Assembly (NCBI GenBank): GCA_965228005.1
Contig: CBDDGV010000001.1
Span: forward strand, 1,116,001-1,180,000
Length of the DNA: 64,000 nt
Reading direction: 5' to 3'
DNA from: JBCCXZ01 sp965228005
GTDB lineage: Bacteria > Planctomycetota > Planctomycetia > Pirellulales > Lacipirellulaceae
Both the position numbers and the translations under genes were made by a program. This document shows, piece after piece, positions 7,307 through 16,616 of this stretch. How positions within the stretch are numbered: position 1 is the first letter of the stretch; each line of letters begins with the position of its first letter. The notes below the pieces were generated by a model. The model searched no databases, was not told the origin of the DNA, and was given only the letters and a program-made list of their open reading frames with translations.

Positions 7307-9363
7307 GCTTCCTCCAGCCCTACCTGCTGTTCGCGTTGCCGTTGGCGGCGTTACCGATCCTGATTCACCTGATCAACCAGCGTCGCTACCAGTCGATGGA
7401 GTGGGGCGCAATGCGGTTCCTCCTGGCCGCGAACCGCATGTCCCGAGGTTTCGCACGCATCCGGCAGTGGCTGATCATGGCGATGCGCGTCTTGGCTATC
7501 GCGAGCTTGACCTTTGTGATCAGCCGCCCGCTCGCCAGCGGTTGGCTCGGGCTGACCGCCGGCGGGCAAACCGACACGACCATCGTGGTGCTCGACCGAT
7601 CGCCCAGCATGCAGCAGCAGACGGCCGGGGTCACCCGGCTGGACGCCGCACGCCGCCAACTCGAAGAGACCCTCAGCACGCTCGGTTCGAAGCGGTGGGT
7701 GCTGATCGACAGCGCGTCCGGCAAGCCTCGGGAGATCGATTCGGCCTCCGCCCTGCTCGATTCACCTCACACCACAGGAGTGAGCAGCGAAGCCGACCTC
7801 CCGGCGTTGCTCCAAGCGACCCACGACTATATCAAGACGAACAACCCGGGCCGCACAGAGGTGTGGATTGCTTCCGACCTGCACGAAAACGATTGGAAAG
7901 CCGAGGACGGCCGGTGGGCCTCGCTGCGACGCGCTTTCCTGGAGTTCCCGCAGGACGTCCGTTTTCACCTGCTGGCGATGACCGATGCTGCAGGGGTACG
8001 CGAGAACCTCTCGGTCCGCGTAACCGATGTGCGGCGTGAGGAGACGAATGATACGCCCGAACTGGTCATGTCGCTCGAGATCACGCGCACGCAGCAAGAC
8101 GGCCCTGCTCCGAATCGGACGGTTCCGCTCAGCTTCGAGATCGGCGGCGTCCGCTCCACGATGAACGTAGAACTCTCCGTGCCGCGGCTGAAGCTCAAGG
8201 ACCATCGGGTCCCCCTGGCATCCAGCGACACGCGCGATTGGGGCAAGGTCTCCCTACCGGCCGACAGCAACCCGGCAGACGACCACGCGTACTTCGTGTT
8301 CGATCAAGCCGCCACGGAACGCACGCTGATCGTTTCCCAGGACGAGTTGGCCGTCCGCCCGCTGCAGCTGGCCGCCTCGATCCCGCCCGACTCCGCTTCG
8401 GTCTCCGAAGTCCAGCTCGCGACTCCCGGCAGGTTGCAGACGGTCGCCTGGGAAGAGTTCGCCATGGTGATCTGGCAGGCCGCGTTGCCCGAGGGGAGCG
8501 ACGCGGAACTACTCGAGCAGTTTGTTGACCGCGGCGGGCAGGTCCTCTTCTTCCCGCCGCGCAACCCGACACGCGCGTCGTTCCGGGGCGTCTCTTGGAA
8601 CGGGTGGCAAGAGTCCCCCGACCCCCTAACGCCCAGCACCTGGCGGAGCGATCAGGGCCTCCTCGCCAAGACCAGTAGCGGCGCGGCCCTTCCGGTGGGG
8701 CGGTGGAAGGTGCGTCGGCACTGCACCTTGGAAGGAGAAGCAATCACGCTGGCGGCCCTGCCCAACGGGGCTCCGCTGGTTGCACACGTGGCCGCAGACC
8801 AGGGCGGCGTCTACTTCTGCACAACGACGGCCGACCCGCGTGACTCAAGCATGGCGACCGACGGAGTGGTGCTGTACGTGGCGCTGCGGCGCGCAATCGC
8901 GCGAGGCATGCAGTCCCTTGGCGACGCGAGGGTCCAGGTCGCCGGGCGTGACTTCCCGCCCGGAGGGGACCCGTGGACCCGGGCAGCGGGCGACGATTCG
9001 CCCTCCGCCGGAGAGCCGCTTTCGACGGACTACATCTACCACCAAGGCGTCTATGAGAACGGCGAGAAGCTGATCGCCGTGAATCGTCCCTTGGCTGAAG
9101 ACTCCGCGGAGACGGTGCCGCTGAGTCGGGTCGATAAGCTGTTCGAAGGCCTCGATTACGACCGGGTTTCGTTGGCAGCGGCCGACGACTCGCCCTTGGT
9201 CCGAGAGGTCTGGCGTCTGTTCCTGGCCGCGATGATGCTCGCTTTGCTCTTCGAGGCGCTGCTTTGCCTCCCGAGCAAACGGACCGAACCGCTCAGCGCA
9301 GGCTTATCGCCGGGGCGACCCGCGCGGACGAGCGGCGAAAAACAGGTCGAGGCTGCCGCATGA
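7303..9363 (+). CDS. BatA-like membrane protein with VWA domain
   Basis: 686 aa, starting in the ATGA overlap with the DUF58 gene. The N-terminus is the aerotolerance-regulator/BatA type: a hydrophobic segment (residues 5-24, PYLLFALPLAALPILIHL), a basic loop and a second membrane segment (about 52-75). A VWA domain follows with an intact DRSPS metal site (about residue 100). The large central part is soluble, with a glutamine-amidotransferase-like fold plausible around residues 380-430, and the C-terminus has one more membrane segment (FLAAMMLALLFEALLCL). It probably displays its domains on one side of the membrane as a partner of the MoxR ATPase. The substrate is unknown. Confidence 0.85.
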   Translation: MSFLQPYLLFALPLAALPILIHLINQRRYQSMEWGAMRFLLAANRMSRGFARIRQWLIMAMRVLAIASLTFVISRPLASGWLGLTAGGQTDTTIVVLDRSPSMQQQTAGVTRLDAARRQLEETLSTLGSKRWVLIDSASGKPREIDSASALLDSPHTTGVSSEADLPALLQATHDYIKTNNPGRTEVWIASDLHENDWKAEDGRWASLRRAFLEFPQDVRFHLLAMTDAAGVRENLSVRVTDVRREETNDTPELVMSLEITRTQQDGPAPNRTVPLSFEIGGVRSTMNVELSVPRLKLKDHRVPLASSDTRDWGKVSLPADSNPADDHAYFVFDQAATERTLIVSQDELAVRPLQLAASIPPDSASVSEVQLATPGRLQTVAWEEFAMVIWQAALPEGSDAELLEQFVDRGGQVLFFPPRNPTRASFRGVSWNGWQESPDPLTPSTWRSDQGLLAKTSSGAALPVGRWKVRRHCTLEGEAITLAALPNGAPLVAHVAADQGGVYFCTTTADPRDSSMATDGVVLYVALRRAIARGMQSLGDARVQVAGRDFPPGGDPWTRAAGDDSPSAGEPLSTDYIYHQGVYENGEKLIAVNRPLAEDSAETVPLSRVDKLFEGLDYDRVSLAAADDSPLVREVWRLFLAAMMLALLFEALLCLPSKRTEPLSAGLSPGRPARTSGEKQVEAAA

Positions 9364-11570
9364 ACTCGACCAACTCACTGATGTTCTTCAGCACGCCACT
9401 GTCGGTTGTGTTCTCGGTCTTGGTCGTGATCGGGACGGCCGCCGCTTCGATCGTCGCCTGGCGACGCAACCGCTACTCACGCAAGGTGGGCCTCCTGGAG
9501 TTGTTGCGCCTCGTCATCGTGACCGCCATGGCGATCCTGTTCAATCAACCCGAGTGGGTCGAGGAGTACCGCCCGACCGACAAGCCGACGATCGCGGTGC
9601 TCTGGGATGATTCGCTGAGCATGGGGACGGAGGACGTGCTGCCGGCGGGCACTGCCGGCGCGCCAATCTCTCGCCGGCAGCAGGTCGAGCCGTTGACTCA
9701 AGCCGGCTTCTGGGAGGAACTGGGCGACCAGTACGACGTGGTTGTTTCGCCCTTTGCACGCGAGGCGGCCGAAGAGGCTGCGCCCGGCTGGGCAACCGAC
9801 CTGCACGCGCCGCTGTTGGACGCAACGGACCTGCAGGGCCAGCTCGCGGGCGTTGTGCTCATCTCCGACGGCGACTGGAACGACGGCTCTCCGCCGGTCG
9901 AGGCTGCCACCGCTTACCGCCTGCGCGGCACTCCGGTGTTCACCATCGCTTCGGGCAGTCCGACACGACTTCCGGACGTCGAACTGTTAAGCGTCGACGC
10001 CCCCACGTTTGGCGTCGCGGGCAAGCGAGTGCGGGTGCCGATCACGGTCGAGAGTTCGTTGCCGCAGGACTACCTGGCGACCGTCGAGTTGAAGGTCTCC
10101 GACGGCGAAACGATCAGCAAACAGGTCCGCATCTCGGCCATGAGCCGCTCAACCGACGCGTTGACCTGGGAGCCCGCGGCGGTCGGCGACTACAAGCTGG
10201 AGGTCTCTATCCCGCAGCACGGAGACGAACGCATCACCGACAACAACCGGGTCAGCGCGCCGATCTCCATCCGCGAAGAGAAGCTCCGCGTGCTGGTTGT
10301 CGAGTCGTACCCCCGCTGGGAGTACCGCTACCTCCGCAATGCGTTGTCTCGGGACCCCGGCGTCGAAGTCTCGTGCCTGCTGTTCCACCCGGGCCTCGAC
10401 AAACGGGGCGGCGGAAACACCGACTACATCAAGGAGTTCCCTGTCGGACTGGACGAGCTGGCGGAGTACGACGTGGTGTTCCTCGGCGACGTCGGCTGCG
10501 ACGGCGACCAGCTCACCACCGAGCAGTGCCGGCTGATCAAGGGGCTCGTCGAGCAGCAGGCGAGCGGGCTCGTGCTGATGCCGGGCTGGCAGGGCCGGCA
10601 GATCACCCTTCTCGACACCGAGATCGCCGACCTCTACCCCGTGCAACTCGACGCGTCGCAGCCAGAGGGTTGGGGCTCGCAGACGCCCGACCATTTCCAG
10701 CTGACCGAGGCCGGTCGACGCAGCCTGCTGACCAAGCTGGCCGACACCCGCGACGAGAACGCGCAGGTCTGGCAGAACCTGCCCGGCTTCCAGTGGCACG
10801 CCCCCGTGCTGCGCGCCGCGGCCGGCAGCGAGGTGCTGTGCGTGCACGACTCGGCGGCTAATCAATACGGCCGCCTGCCGCTGCTGGTCACCCGCACCTT
10901 CGGGGCGGGCAAGGTCCTCTTCATGGGGTCCGACGGCGCCTGGCGGTGGCGCAAGGGCGTGGAGGACAAGTACCACTACCGTTTCTGGGGGCAGGTCGTT
11001 CGCTGGATGGCCTACCAGCGCAACATGGCCCGCGGCGAGCGGATGCGGCTGTACTACTCCCCGGACCAGCCGCAGGTGAACGGCTCGCTCACACTCAACG
11101 CCAACGTGATGGACGCCGTCGGCGAGCCGCTCTCGGGCGGAGAGGTTACCGCGCGGATCGTGGCCCCTTCCGGCAACGCCAAGACCGTGCGGTTCCGTTC
11201 GCTGGGTGAAGAGTGGGGCGCGTACAGTGCGAGCTTCACGACCAGCGAACCGGGCGAGCACCAGGTGACGCTGGCCGCTAAGCAGACGGCCGACGTGCTG
11301 GAGACATCGTTCTTCGTCCAGGGCTCGGCCAAGGAGAAGGTCGGCAAGCCGGCCAGGATCGAAGTGCTTGAAGAGATCGCTCGGGTCTCGCTCGGGCAGA
11401 CGGTTGAGGTGGACAAAGCGCGTGACGTGATCCGTCAACTCGCGACGCTGCCCGAGCCCCCCGCGGAAGTCCGGCGCCTGCAGATCTGGAGCCACCCGGG
11501 GGTCGCCGGCGTAACGGTCACCCTCTTGGGGGTGTTGTGGCTGTTGCGAAAAGCGGTAGGTTTGATTTGA
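9360..11570 (+). CDS. VWA/glutamine-amidotransferase-like large membrane protein
   Basis: 736 aa, starting in the ATGA overlap with the previous gene; a longer in-frame start at 9264 would bury the start deep in the upstream gene. Two N-terminal membrane segments (about 15-32 and 43-62) precede a VWA-like domain whose metal motif is DDSLS (about residue 81). A beta-rich CARDB-like region (about 205-300) follows, then a class-I glutamine-amidotransferase-like flavodoxin fold (VLVVESYPRWEYRYLRN onward, about 308-560), then a second beta region, and a C-terminal membrane helix (VTVTLLGVLWLLRKAV). This arrangement is typical of planctomycete MoxR operons. No amidotransferase catalytic Cys-His-Glu set can be identified, so that part is likely structural. 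Confidence 0.8.
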   Translation: MNSTNSLMFFSTPLSVVFSVLVVIGTAAASIVAWRRNRYSRKVGLLELLRLVIVTAMAILFNQPEWVEEYRPTDKPTIAVLWDDSLSMGTEDVLPAGTAGAPISRRQQVEPLTQAGFWEELGDQYDVVVSPFAREAAEEAAPGWATDLHAPLLDATDLQGQLAGVVLISDGDWNDGSPPVEAATAYRLRGTPVFTIASGSPTRLPDVELLSVDAPTFGVAGKRVRVPITVESSLPQDYLATVELKVSDGETISKQVRISAMSRSTDALTWEPAAVGDYKLEVSIPQHGDERITDNNRVSAPISIREEKLRVLVVESYPRWEYRYLRNALSRDPGVEVSCLLFHPGLDKRGGGNTDYIKEFPVGLDELAEYDVVFLGDVGCDGDQLTTEQCRLIKGLVEQQASGLVLMPGWQGRQITLLDTEIADLYPVQLDASQPEGWGSQTPDHFQLTEAGRRSLLTKLADTRDENAQVWQNLPGFQWHAPVLRAAAGSEVLCVHDSAANQYGRLPLLVTRTFGAGKVLFMGSDGAWRWRKGVEDKYHYRFWGQVVRWMAYQRNMARGERMRLYYSPDQPQVNGSLTLNANVMDAVGEPLSGGEVTARIVAPSGNAKTVRFRSLGEEWGAYSASFTTSEPGEHQVTLAAKQTADVLETSFFVQGSAKEKVGKPARIEVLEEIARVSLGQTVEVDKARDVIRQLATLPEPPAEVRRLQIWSHPGVAGVTVTLLGVLWLLRKAVGLI

Positions 11571-11609
11571 GTCGCTTTCCTGGTTGGTATCTTTTGCGAG
11601 GACGCCAGA

Positions 11610-14600
11610 GTGACAAACAATAACGGAAGCGTGCAGGTCCCGGAATCACTACGGGAACAGCTCAGCGTCTACCGTCGCCAGGTGTGGCGGTTGAAAGTCG
11701 GTGAGGCTCTGTTCTTCTGTGTGACCAGCATCACGGTCGCCTACACGACCGTGTTTGTGATGGACCGGTTGGTCGACACACCTCCCGTAGTGCGCGCAGC
11801 GGCGTTCACCGTCGCACTGGCGGGGTGCTTCGCGGTCCCCTGGTTCTACCACCGCTGGGTGTGGCGGCGGAGGACCGCTGAACAACTCTCCCAACTGATC
11901 GGCCACAAACTCCCCGGCCTTGGCGACCAGCTGCTGGGCGTGGTCGAGTTGGCCCACAACCCGGAGGAGCAGGCCCGCTCCCGCACGCTTGTCGAGGCCG
12001 CCCTCAACCAAGCGGCCCAGTCGGCGGCCAAGCGCGACTTCCGCGAGGCGACCCCCGCCAACCGTCTGCCCTTGTGGGCCGCGGCCAGCACGCTAGGGGT
12101 AGTCGTCGCCCTGTCGCTTTGGGCTTTCTCGCCCGAGGCCGCGCAGAACGCTTGGAGCCGCTTCCTCCGACCGTGGTCGGCTGTCGACCGGTACACGTTC
12201 ACGGCGTTGCAGCCGTTGCCGGACGAGTACATCGTGCCCCACGGCGAGCCGTTCGGCATGCAGGTCGCCCTTCAAGAAGGATCGCGCTGGCGCCCCGAGA
12301 AAGCCGAGGCCCGCATCGGCCGGCAGCGCCCCGTGTCCGCGTCGCTCCAAACGGACGGGTACGAGCTGTCGATGCCGCCGCAGATCGGCCCCGACTCGAT
12401 GCGCATCCGCGTCGGCGATGCGTTGCGCACGGTCCGTATCGAACCGATGATCCGCCCGGAACTGGCCGAGCTGTCGGCGCGGGTCCGCTTGCCCGATTAC
12501 CTGGGACGCCCGGAGCCTGTTGAACGCGACATCCGAGGCGGCGCGCTCTCCATCGTCAAAGGCAGCCGCGTCGCACTCACCGCCGTCGCCAACCGCGACC
12601 TGGCGTCGGCCACCGTCGACGATCAGCCGACCCAGCCGCAGGGCGCCAGGATCGACGCGCCGGAACGGCTCGTCGAGGATTCGCAGCAGTGCGAGATCGC
12701 CTGGATCGACGATCACGACCTTTCCGGCGTCGAGCCGCTCCGGCTGTCGATCACTGCGCTGGAGGACGCAGAACCCTCGCTCGTGGTCGAAAACCTGCCC
12801 GCCCGAAAGGTGGTGCTCGAATCGGAGCTGATCAAGTTCACCGTCCGCGCCCGCGACGATTTCGGGGTCCAAAAGGTTGGTTTCGAGTGGCGGGGCTTCC
12901 CCGGCGTGCGGCCCGAGCTCACGAGCGGGGAGCGCCTGCTGGCCGCCGGCGACCACCAGCAGGACGCGGTCGAGGCGCAGGGCGTCTTCTCGGCCAAGTC
13001 GCTCGGGATCGAGCCGCAGCCGCTCGAGGTCCGCGTCTTCGCCGAGGACTACTTCCCCGACCGGGGGCGGGTCTACTCGGCGCCGCACATCTTCTACGTC
13101 CTCACGCCCGACCAGCACGCGATCTGGATGACCGAGCAGCTCAGCAAGTGGCACCGGCAGGCGCTGGAGGTGCGCGACCGTGAGCTGCAACTCTACGAGG
13201 CGAACCGGGAGTTGCGGTCGCTCTCACCCGAGGAGCTTGACAAAGAGCCCACCCGCAAGCGCATCGAGCGGCAGGCCGACGCCGAGCGGGTGAACGGTCG
13301 GCGACTCGGTCGGCTCACCGCCGCCGGAGCCGAGTTGGTGCGCGAGGCCTCGCGGAACCCGGAGATCGGCGTGGGCCACCTCGAAGAGTGGGCCAAGATG
13401 CTCAAGGTCCTCGAGGACATCTCCGCCAACCGGATGCCGTCGGTCGCCGAACTCTTGGACGAGTCTTCCCGAGCGCCCAAGCTGGCCTCCGGAACGAAGC
13501 AGCAGACCGCGCCCAGCGCGGGCGTTAACCGCGACAGCCCACCCGGCAAACCAAGTGAAACCGACCCCGACGCCGAGCAACCTCCGGGCGTGCCCTCGAT
13601 CGTCGACAATGAATCGAGCCAGCAACCGGCGGATGCATCGCCCGAAGAAGAACCGGGCGGCAAGAAGAAGCCCTCCAAGGGCAAGCTCACCCTGCCGGTA
13701 ACCACCGTAGCGGGATCGGGCAAGAAGCAGGGGGAATGCCCCGCGGGCGACAAGATGGACCAGGCGATCACCGAGCAGCGCGACCTGCTCGCGGAGTTCG
13801 AGAAGATCGCCGACGAGATGAACAAAGTGCTCGCCAACCTCGAAGGGAGCACCCTCGTGAAGCGGCTCAAGGCCGCCTCCAGGAAGCAGCACCAGATCTC
13901 GGGACGCGCCGGCGAAGAGGTGGACAACGCTTTCGGCTTGCTCTCCTCCCGGACGCCCCGTGAGCCGAAAGAGTTGTTCAGGAGCTTGGCGGCCGAGCAA
14001 GAGCAGAGCGGCATGCAGGTGTCCTACATCATGGACGACCTCCACGCCTACTTCGAGCGCCGCCAGATGGTGCGGTTCAAGCAGGTGCTCGACGAGATGC
14101 GAGAGCTGGATATCTTGGACGGCCTGCGACGGGTCGGCGACGACCTGCCGAAGAAGCAGGGCCTCGCGATCGCCCAGGGCGAGTACTGGTCCGACTCGCT
14201 CGACCGGTGGGCGGACGACCTCGTGGACCCCGCGTGCTCCGGCAGCTGCCCCGGCGGGGCTTCGCCAGAAAGCCTGCCGCCTTCTCTGGTGCTCGAGGCG
14301 ATGAAGATCCTCGAAGCCGAGGTGAACCTCCGGGAAGAGACCCGCGTCGCCGAGCAGGCGCGCACCGCGGTGACCGCCGACGAGCACGAGGCCGAAGCCC
14401 ACAGGCTCAGCGAAGACCAAGAGGCCTTGCGCGTGCGGGTGGTCAAGCTGGGCGAGCGGATCCTCGAACTCGAAGACGCCTGGCGGCACTTCGGCAAGGA
14501 GCTCAACCTGCTTTCGGCGGTCGAACAAGTCATGGGCGAAGCGCGGGGCATCCTGAACGGCCCCAACACAGGGTCCGAGGCTATCGCCGCGGAGACCGAG

Positions 14601-14864
14601 GCCATCGAGTTGCTGCTCCGCTCCAAGAAGATCAACCCCAACGGCGGCGGGGGCGGCGGTTCGTCGCCCGGCGGGGGCGGCGGAGGCGACACCCAAACGC
14701 CCGCCATAGCGCTGGTTGGCCGCGGGGTGAATGAGCGAGAGGTCCGCGAGGACCGCAAAGTCGATCAGACCACCGGTGAGACCGGCCCGTCCTTGCCCGC
14801 TGAGTTCCGCGCGGGGCTTGACCGGTACTTCACTCGGTTGGAAGCCGGCGGGGAGGGCTCCTGA
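11610..14864 (+). CDS. DUF4175-like giant membrane protein
   Basis: 1084 aa with a GTG start (GAGGA a few bases before). Two membrane segments at about residues 35-52 and 61-78, a further one at about 150-172, then a long extracytoplasmic part: beta-rich domains (about 195-500), a long charged coiled-coil-prone stretch (about 505-620), a Pro/Ser/Lys-rich low-complexity linker (about 630-700), another helical region (about 715-1000), and a Gly-rich spacer (NGGGGGGSS, then GGGGGGD) just before a conserved-looking tail. The layout resembles DUF4175 proteins known from several phyla, also near MoxR operons. The role is unknown; its size suggests a scaffold at the envelope. Confidence 0.75.
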   Translation: MTNNNGSVQVPESLREQLSVYRRQVWRLKVGEALFFCVTSITVAYTTVFVMDRLVDTPPVVRAAAFTVALAGCFAVPWFYHRWVWRRRTAEQLSQLIGHKLPGLGDQLLGVVELAHNPEEQARSRTLVEAALNQAAQSAAKRDFREATPANRLPLWAAASTLGVVVALSLWAFSPEAAQNAWSRFLRPWSAVDRYTFTALQPLPDEYIVPHGEPFGMQVALQEGSRWRPEKAEARIGRQRPVSASLQTDGYELSMPPQIGPDSMRIRVGDALRTVRIEPMIRPELAELSARVRLPDYLGRPEPVERDIRGGALSIVKGSRVALTAVANRDLASATVDDQPTQPQGARIDAPERLVEDSQQCEIAWIDDHDLSGVEPLRLSITALEDAEPSLVVENLPARKVVLESELIKFTVRARDDFGVQKVGFEWRGFPGVRPELTSGERLLAAGDHQQDAVEAQGVFSAKSLGIEPQPLEVRVFAEDYFPDRGRVYSAPHIFYVLTPDQHAIWMTEQLSKWHRQALEVRDRELQLYEANRELRSLSPEELDKEPTRKRIERQADAERVNGRRLGRLTAAGAELVREASRNPEIGVGHLEEWAKMLKVLEDISANRMPSVAELLDESSRAPKLASGTKQQTAPSAGVNRDSPPGKPSETDPDAEQPPGVPSIVDNESSQQPADASPEEEPGGKKKPSKGKLTLPVTTVAGSGKKQGECPAGDKMDQAITEQRDLLAEFEKIADEMNKVLANLEGSTLVKRLKAASRKQHQISGRAGEEVDNAFGLLSSRTPREPKELFRSLAAEQEQSGMQVSYIMDDLHAYFERRQMVRFKQVLDEMRELDILDGLRRVGDDLPKKQGLAIAQGEYWSDSLDRWADDLVDPACSGSCPGGASPESLPPSLVLEAMKILEAEVNLREETRVAEQARTAVTADEHEAEAHRLSEDQEALRVRVVKLGERILELEDAWRHFGKELNLLSAVEQVMGEARGILNGPNTGSEAIAAETEAIELLLRSKKINPNGGGGGGSSPGGGGGGDTQTPAIALVGRGVNEREVREDRKVDQTTGETGPSLPAEFRAGLDRYFTRLEAGGEGS

Positions 14865-15781
14865 TGAACACGCTTGCTCGAGAGGTTGCCCCACTATGCC
14901 TGACGCTCGCCGGCTTGATCGCCTGCACCCCGCACGTCGCGGCAGGTCAGGAAGCCGATGCCGCGGCTGAGGAAGCGCAGGACCTCAATCAGGACGTCTA
15001 CGCGCCGGTTGCGACGATCCAAGCGGTTCGGCAAGACAACGAAGCCGTCGACGAGGCCCAGCAAGATAACGAACCGAAGGAAGAAGAAGAGATCCCCCCC
15101 GAGTTGGCCGCCATGGTGCAGCAGCTTCGCCCCCAGTACGAGAGCGTTCTCCACGGCAGGCTGCACGGGATACGCGGTCTCTGCAACCCCAGCGTGAAGG
15201 AGCAAAGGCTGTTGCTGGCCGCGGGTGAGGAGGCGCTCGACGAGGCGCTGCTGGCATTCGTCAAAGCACAGCAGAACCAAGGGGGAGGAGGGCTCCGCGT
15301 GGGCAACTTCGCGTTCGGCGGTTTCCAGGCGCAAACGCCTACCGACCCGAAGCAGGCGCTCGAGACGGCGTTGGAGTTTGCGATCGTTGAGACGTTGCCG
15401 GAGGAGATGCGGGAGCTGCTCGCGAGAGAGAAGGAGAAGCGTGTTGAGGATCGTCGCCGGTCCACCGCGTGCATCCTCGTCGCGGCGGTGGACAAGCAAC
15501 TCTCCCTCTCGGCCGAGCAACGCGACCGGCTCGAGGCGGCCCTGCTCGACAACTGGGACAAACGGTGGGTCGCTGGCGCACCGATGCTGATCCACGGCGT
15601 GCAGTTCATGCCCAAGATCCCTGCGAAAGTGATCAACCCGGTGCTGGACGACGACCAGCGGAAGATCTGGAAGAAGGTGCCTCAGCACAACCGCGTCCAC
15701 ATGAATATGAATTGGAACTTCTTCCAGAACTTCGGGCTGCAGATCGAACCCTTCGAGCCCCTCGCTCCGGAGGCGAACTAG
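14864..15781 (+). CDS. Hypothetical secreted protein of the moxR operon
   Basis: 305 aa, starting inside the stop of the previous gene (TGATG). The N-terminus has a hydrophobic core and a likely signal cleavage near HVAAG-QE. The mature N-terminus is acidic and Gln/Glu-rich; the rest is helical. A motif LSAEQRDRLEAALLDNW near residue 208 resembles LSSQQRTELTALLLEE in the next gene, so the two look like diverged tandem paralogues. No family is recognised. Secretion and tight coupling suggest that it works with the operon's membrane proteins. Confidence 0.75.
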   Translation: MNTLAREVAPLCLTLAGLIACTPHVAAGQEADAAAEEAQDLNQDVYAPVATIQAVRQDNEAVDEAQQDNEPKEEEEIPPELAAMVQQLRPQYESVLHGRLHGIRGLCNPSVKEQRLLLAAGEEALDEALLAFVKAQQNQGGGGLRVGNFAFGGFQAQTPTDPKQALETALEFAIVETLPEEMRELLAREKEKRVEDRRRSTACILVAAVDKQLSLSAEQRDRLEAALLDNWDKRWVAGAPMLIHGVQFMPKIPAKVINPVLDDDQRKIWKKVPQHNRVHMNMNWNFFQNFGLQIEPFEPLAPEAN

Positions 15782-15783
15782 CC

Positions 15784-16614
15784 ATGCAGCTCACCCGGCA
15801 CGTCAGGCTGATTGCACTGTTGCTCTCCGCGTTGTTAGCGGCGCCCGCCCTCGGCGAGGACGACGGGTGGATCGACCTCGTGGAAGAGGACGTGGACCAA
15901 CAGAACCAGCAATGGGTGGTCCAGCCCGAGCAGTTTGAGCGGTGGGTGTTCCAGAACACGGGCACCGCCGACGAGCAACGGAAGCAGTTTGAATCCCAGA
16001 TGCAGGTGCGGCTCCGAGAGATCAGTGACTCGTGCGAGCTCACGGAAGAACAGGTGCAGAAACTCCGCCGGGCTGGTGCGCTCGACGTCCAGCGGTTCTT
16101 CGATCGCTACGAAGCCATCGAGCGGCGGTACATGGAGACCAAGGGGGACCGCGACCAGTTCAACAACCTCTGGCAGGTGATTCAGCCCCTGCAGCAGCAG
16201 GCCCAAGCCGGGGTCTTCGGGCGAGACTCGCTGTTCACCAAGGTGGCCCGCCATATGATGGACGCCTCCCAGAGGAACGCGTACAAGGAAACGGAGCGGC
16301 TCAGGCGCTCTTACCGTTACCGTGCGCTGGTGGAGCTCTATGTGATGCTGATCGAGGAATCGATCCCCCTCTCGTCGCAGCAACGCACGGAACTTACCGC
16401 TCTGCTTCTTGAGGAGACCTCACCGCCGAGCGTCTTCGGTCAGAACGATCAGATCTACATCCTCTACCAATCGAGCAAGGTGCCGAAAGACAAGCTGCGG
16501 CAAGCGATTGGAGGGCCGGTCGGCAAACTGATCGGGAAGCTCTTCGAGCGCGGTGGTGCGTATGAACACCACCTGAAGAGCCAAGGCGTCGTCCCGTACG
16601 AGGAGCAAGACTGA
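15784..16614 (+). CDS. Hypothetical secreted protein, paralogue of the preceding gene
   Basis: 276 aa from the ATG two bases after the previous stop; an in-frame extension to 15469 is only the shadow of the upstream gene. A clear signal peptide (cleavage about ALG-ED, residue 24) is followed by an acidic helical protein. It shares the motif LSxxQRxxLxxLLL and overall size with the protein upstream. No catalytic motif is visible. Two bases separate it from the next gene. Confidence 0.75.
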   Translation: MQLTRHVRLIALLLSALLAAPALGEDDGWIDLVEEDVDQQNQQWVVQPEQFERWVFQNTGTADEQRKQFESQMQVRLREISDSCELTEEQVQKLRRAGALDVQRFFDRYEAIERRYMETKGDRDQFNNLWQVIQPLQQQAQAGVFGRDSLFTKVARHMMDASQRNAYKETERLRRSYRYRALVELYVMLIEESIPLSSQQRTELTALLLEETSPPSVFGQNDQIYILYQSSKVPKDKLRQAIGGPVGKLIGKLFERGGAYEHHLKSQGVVPYEEQD

Positions 16615-16616
16615 CC

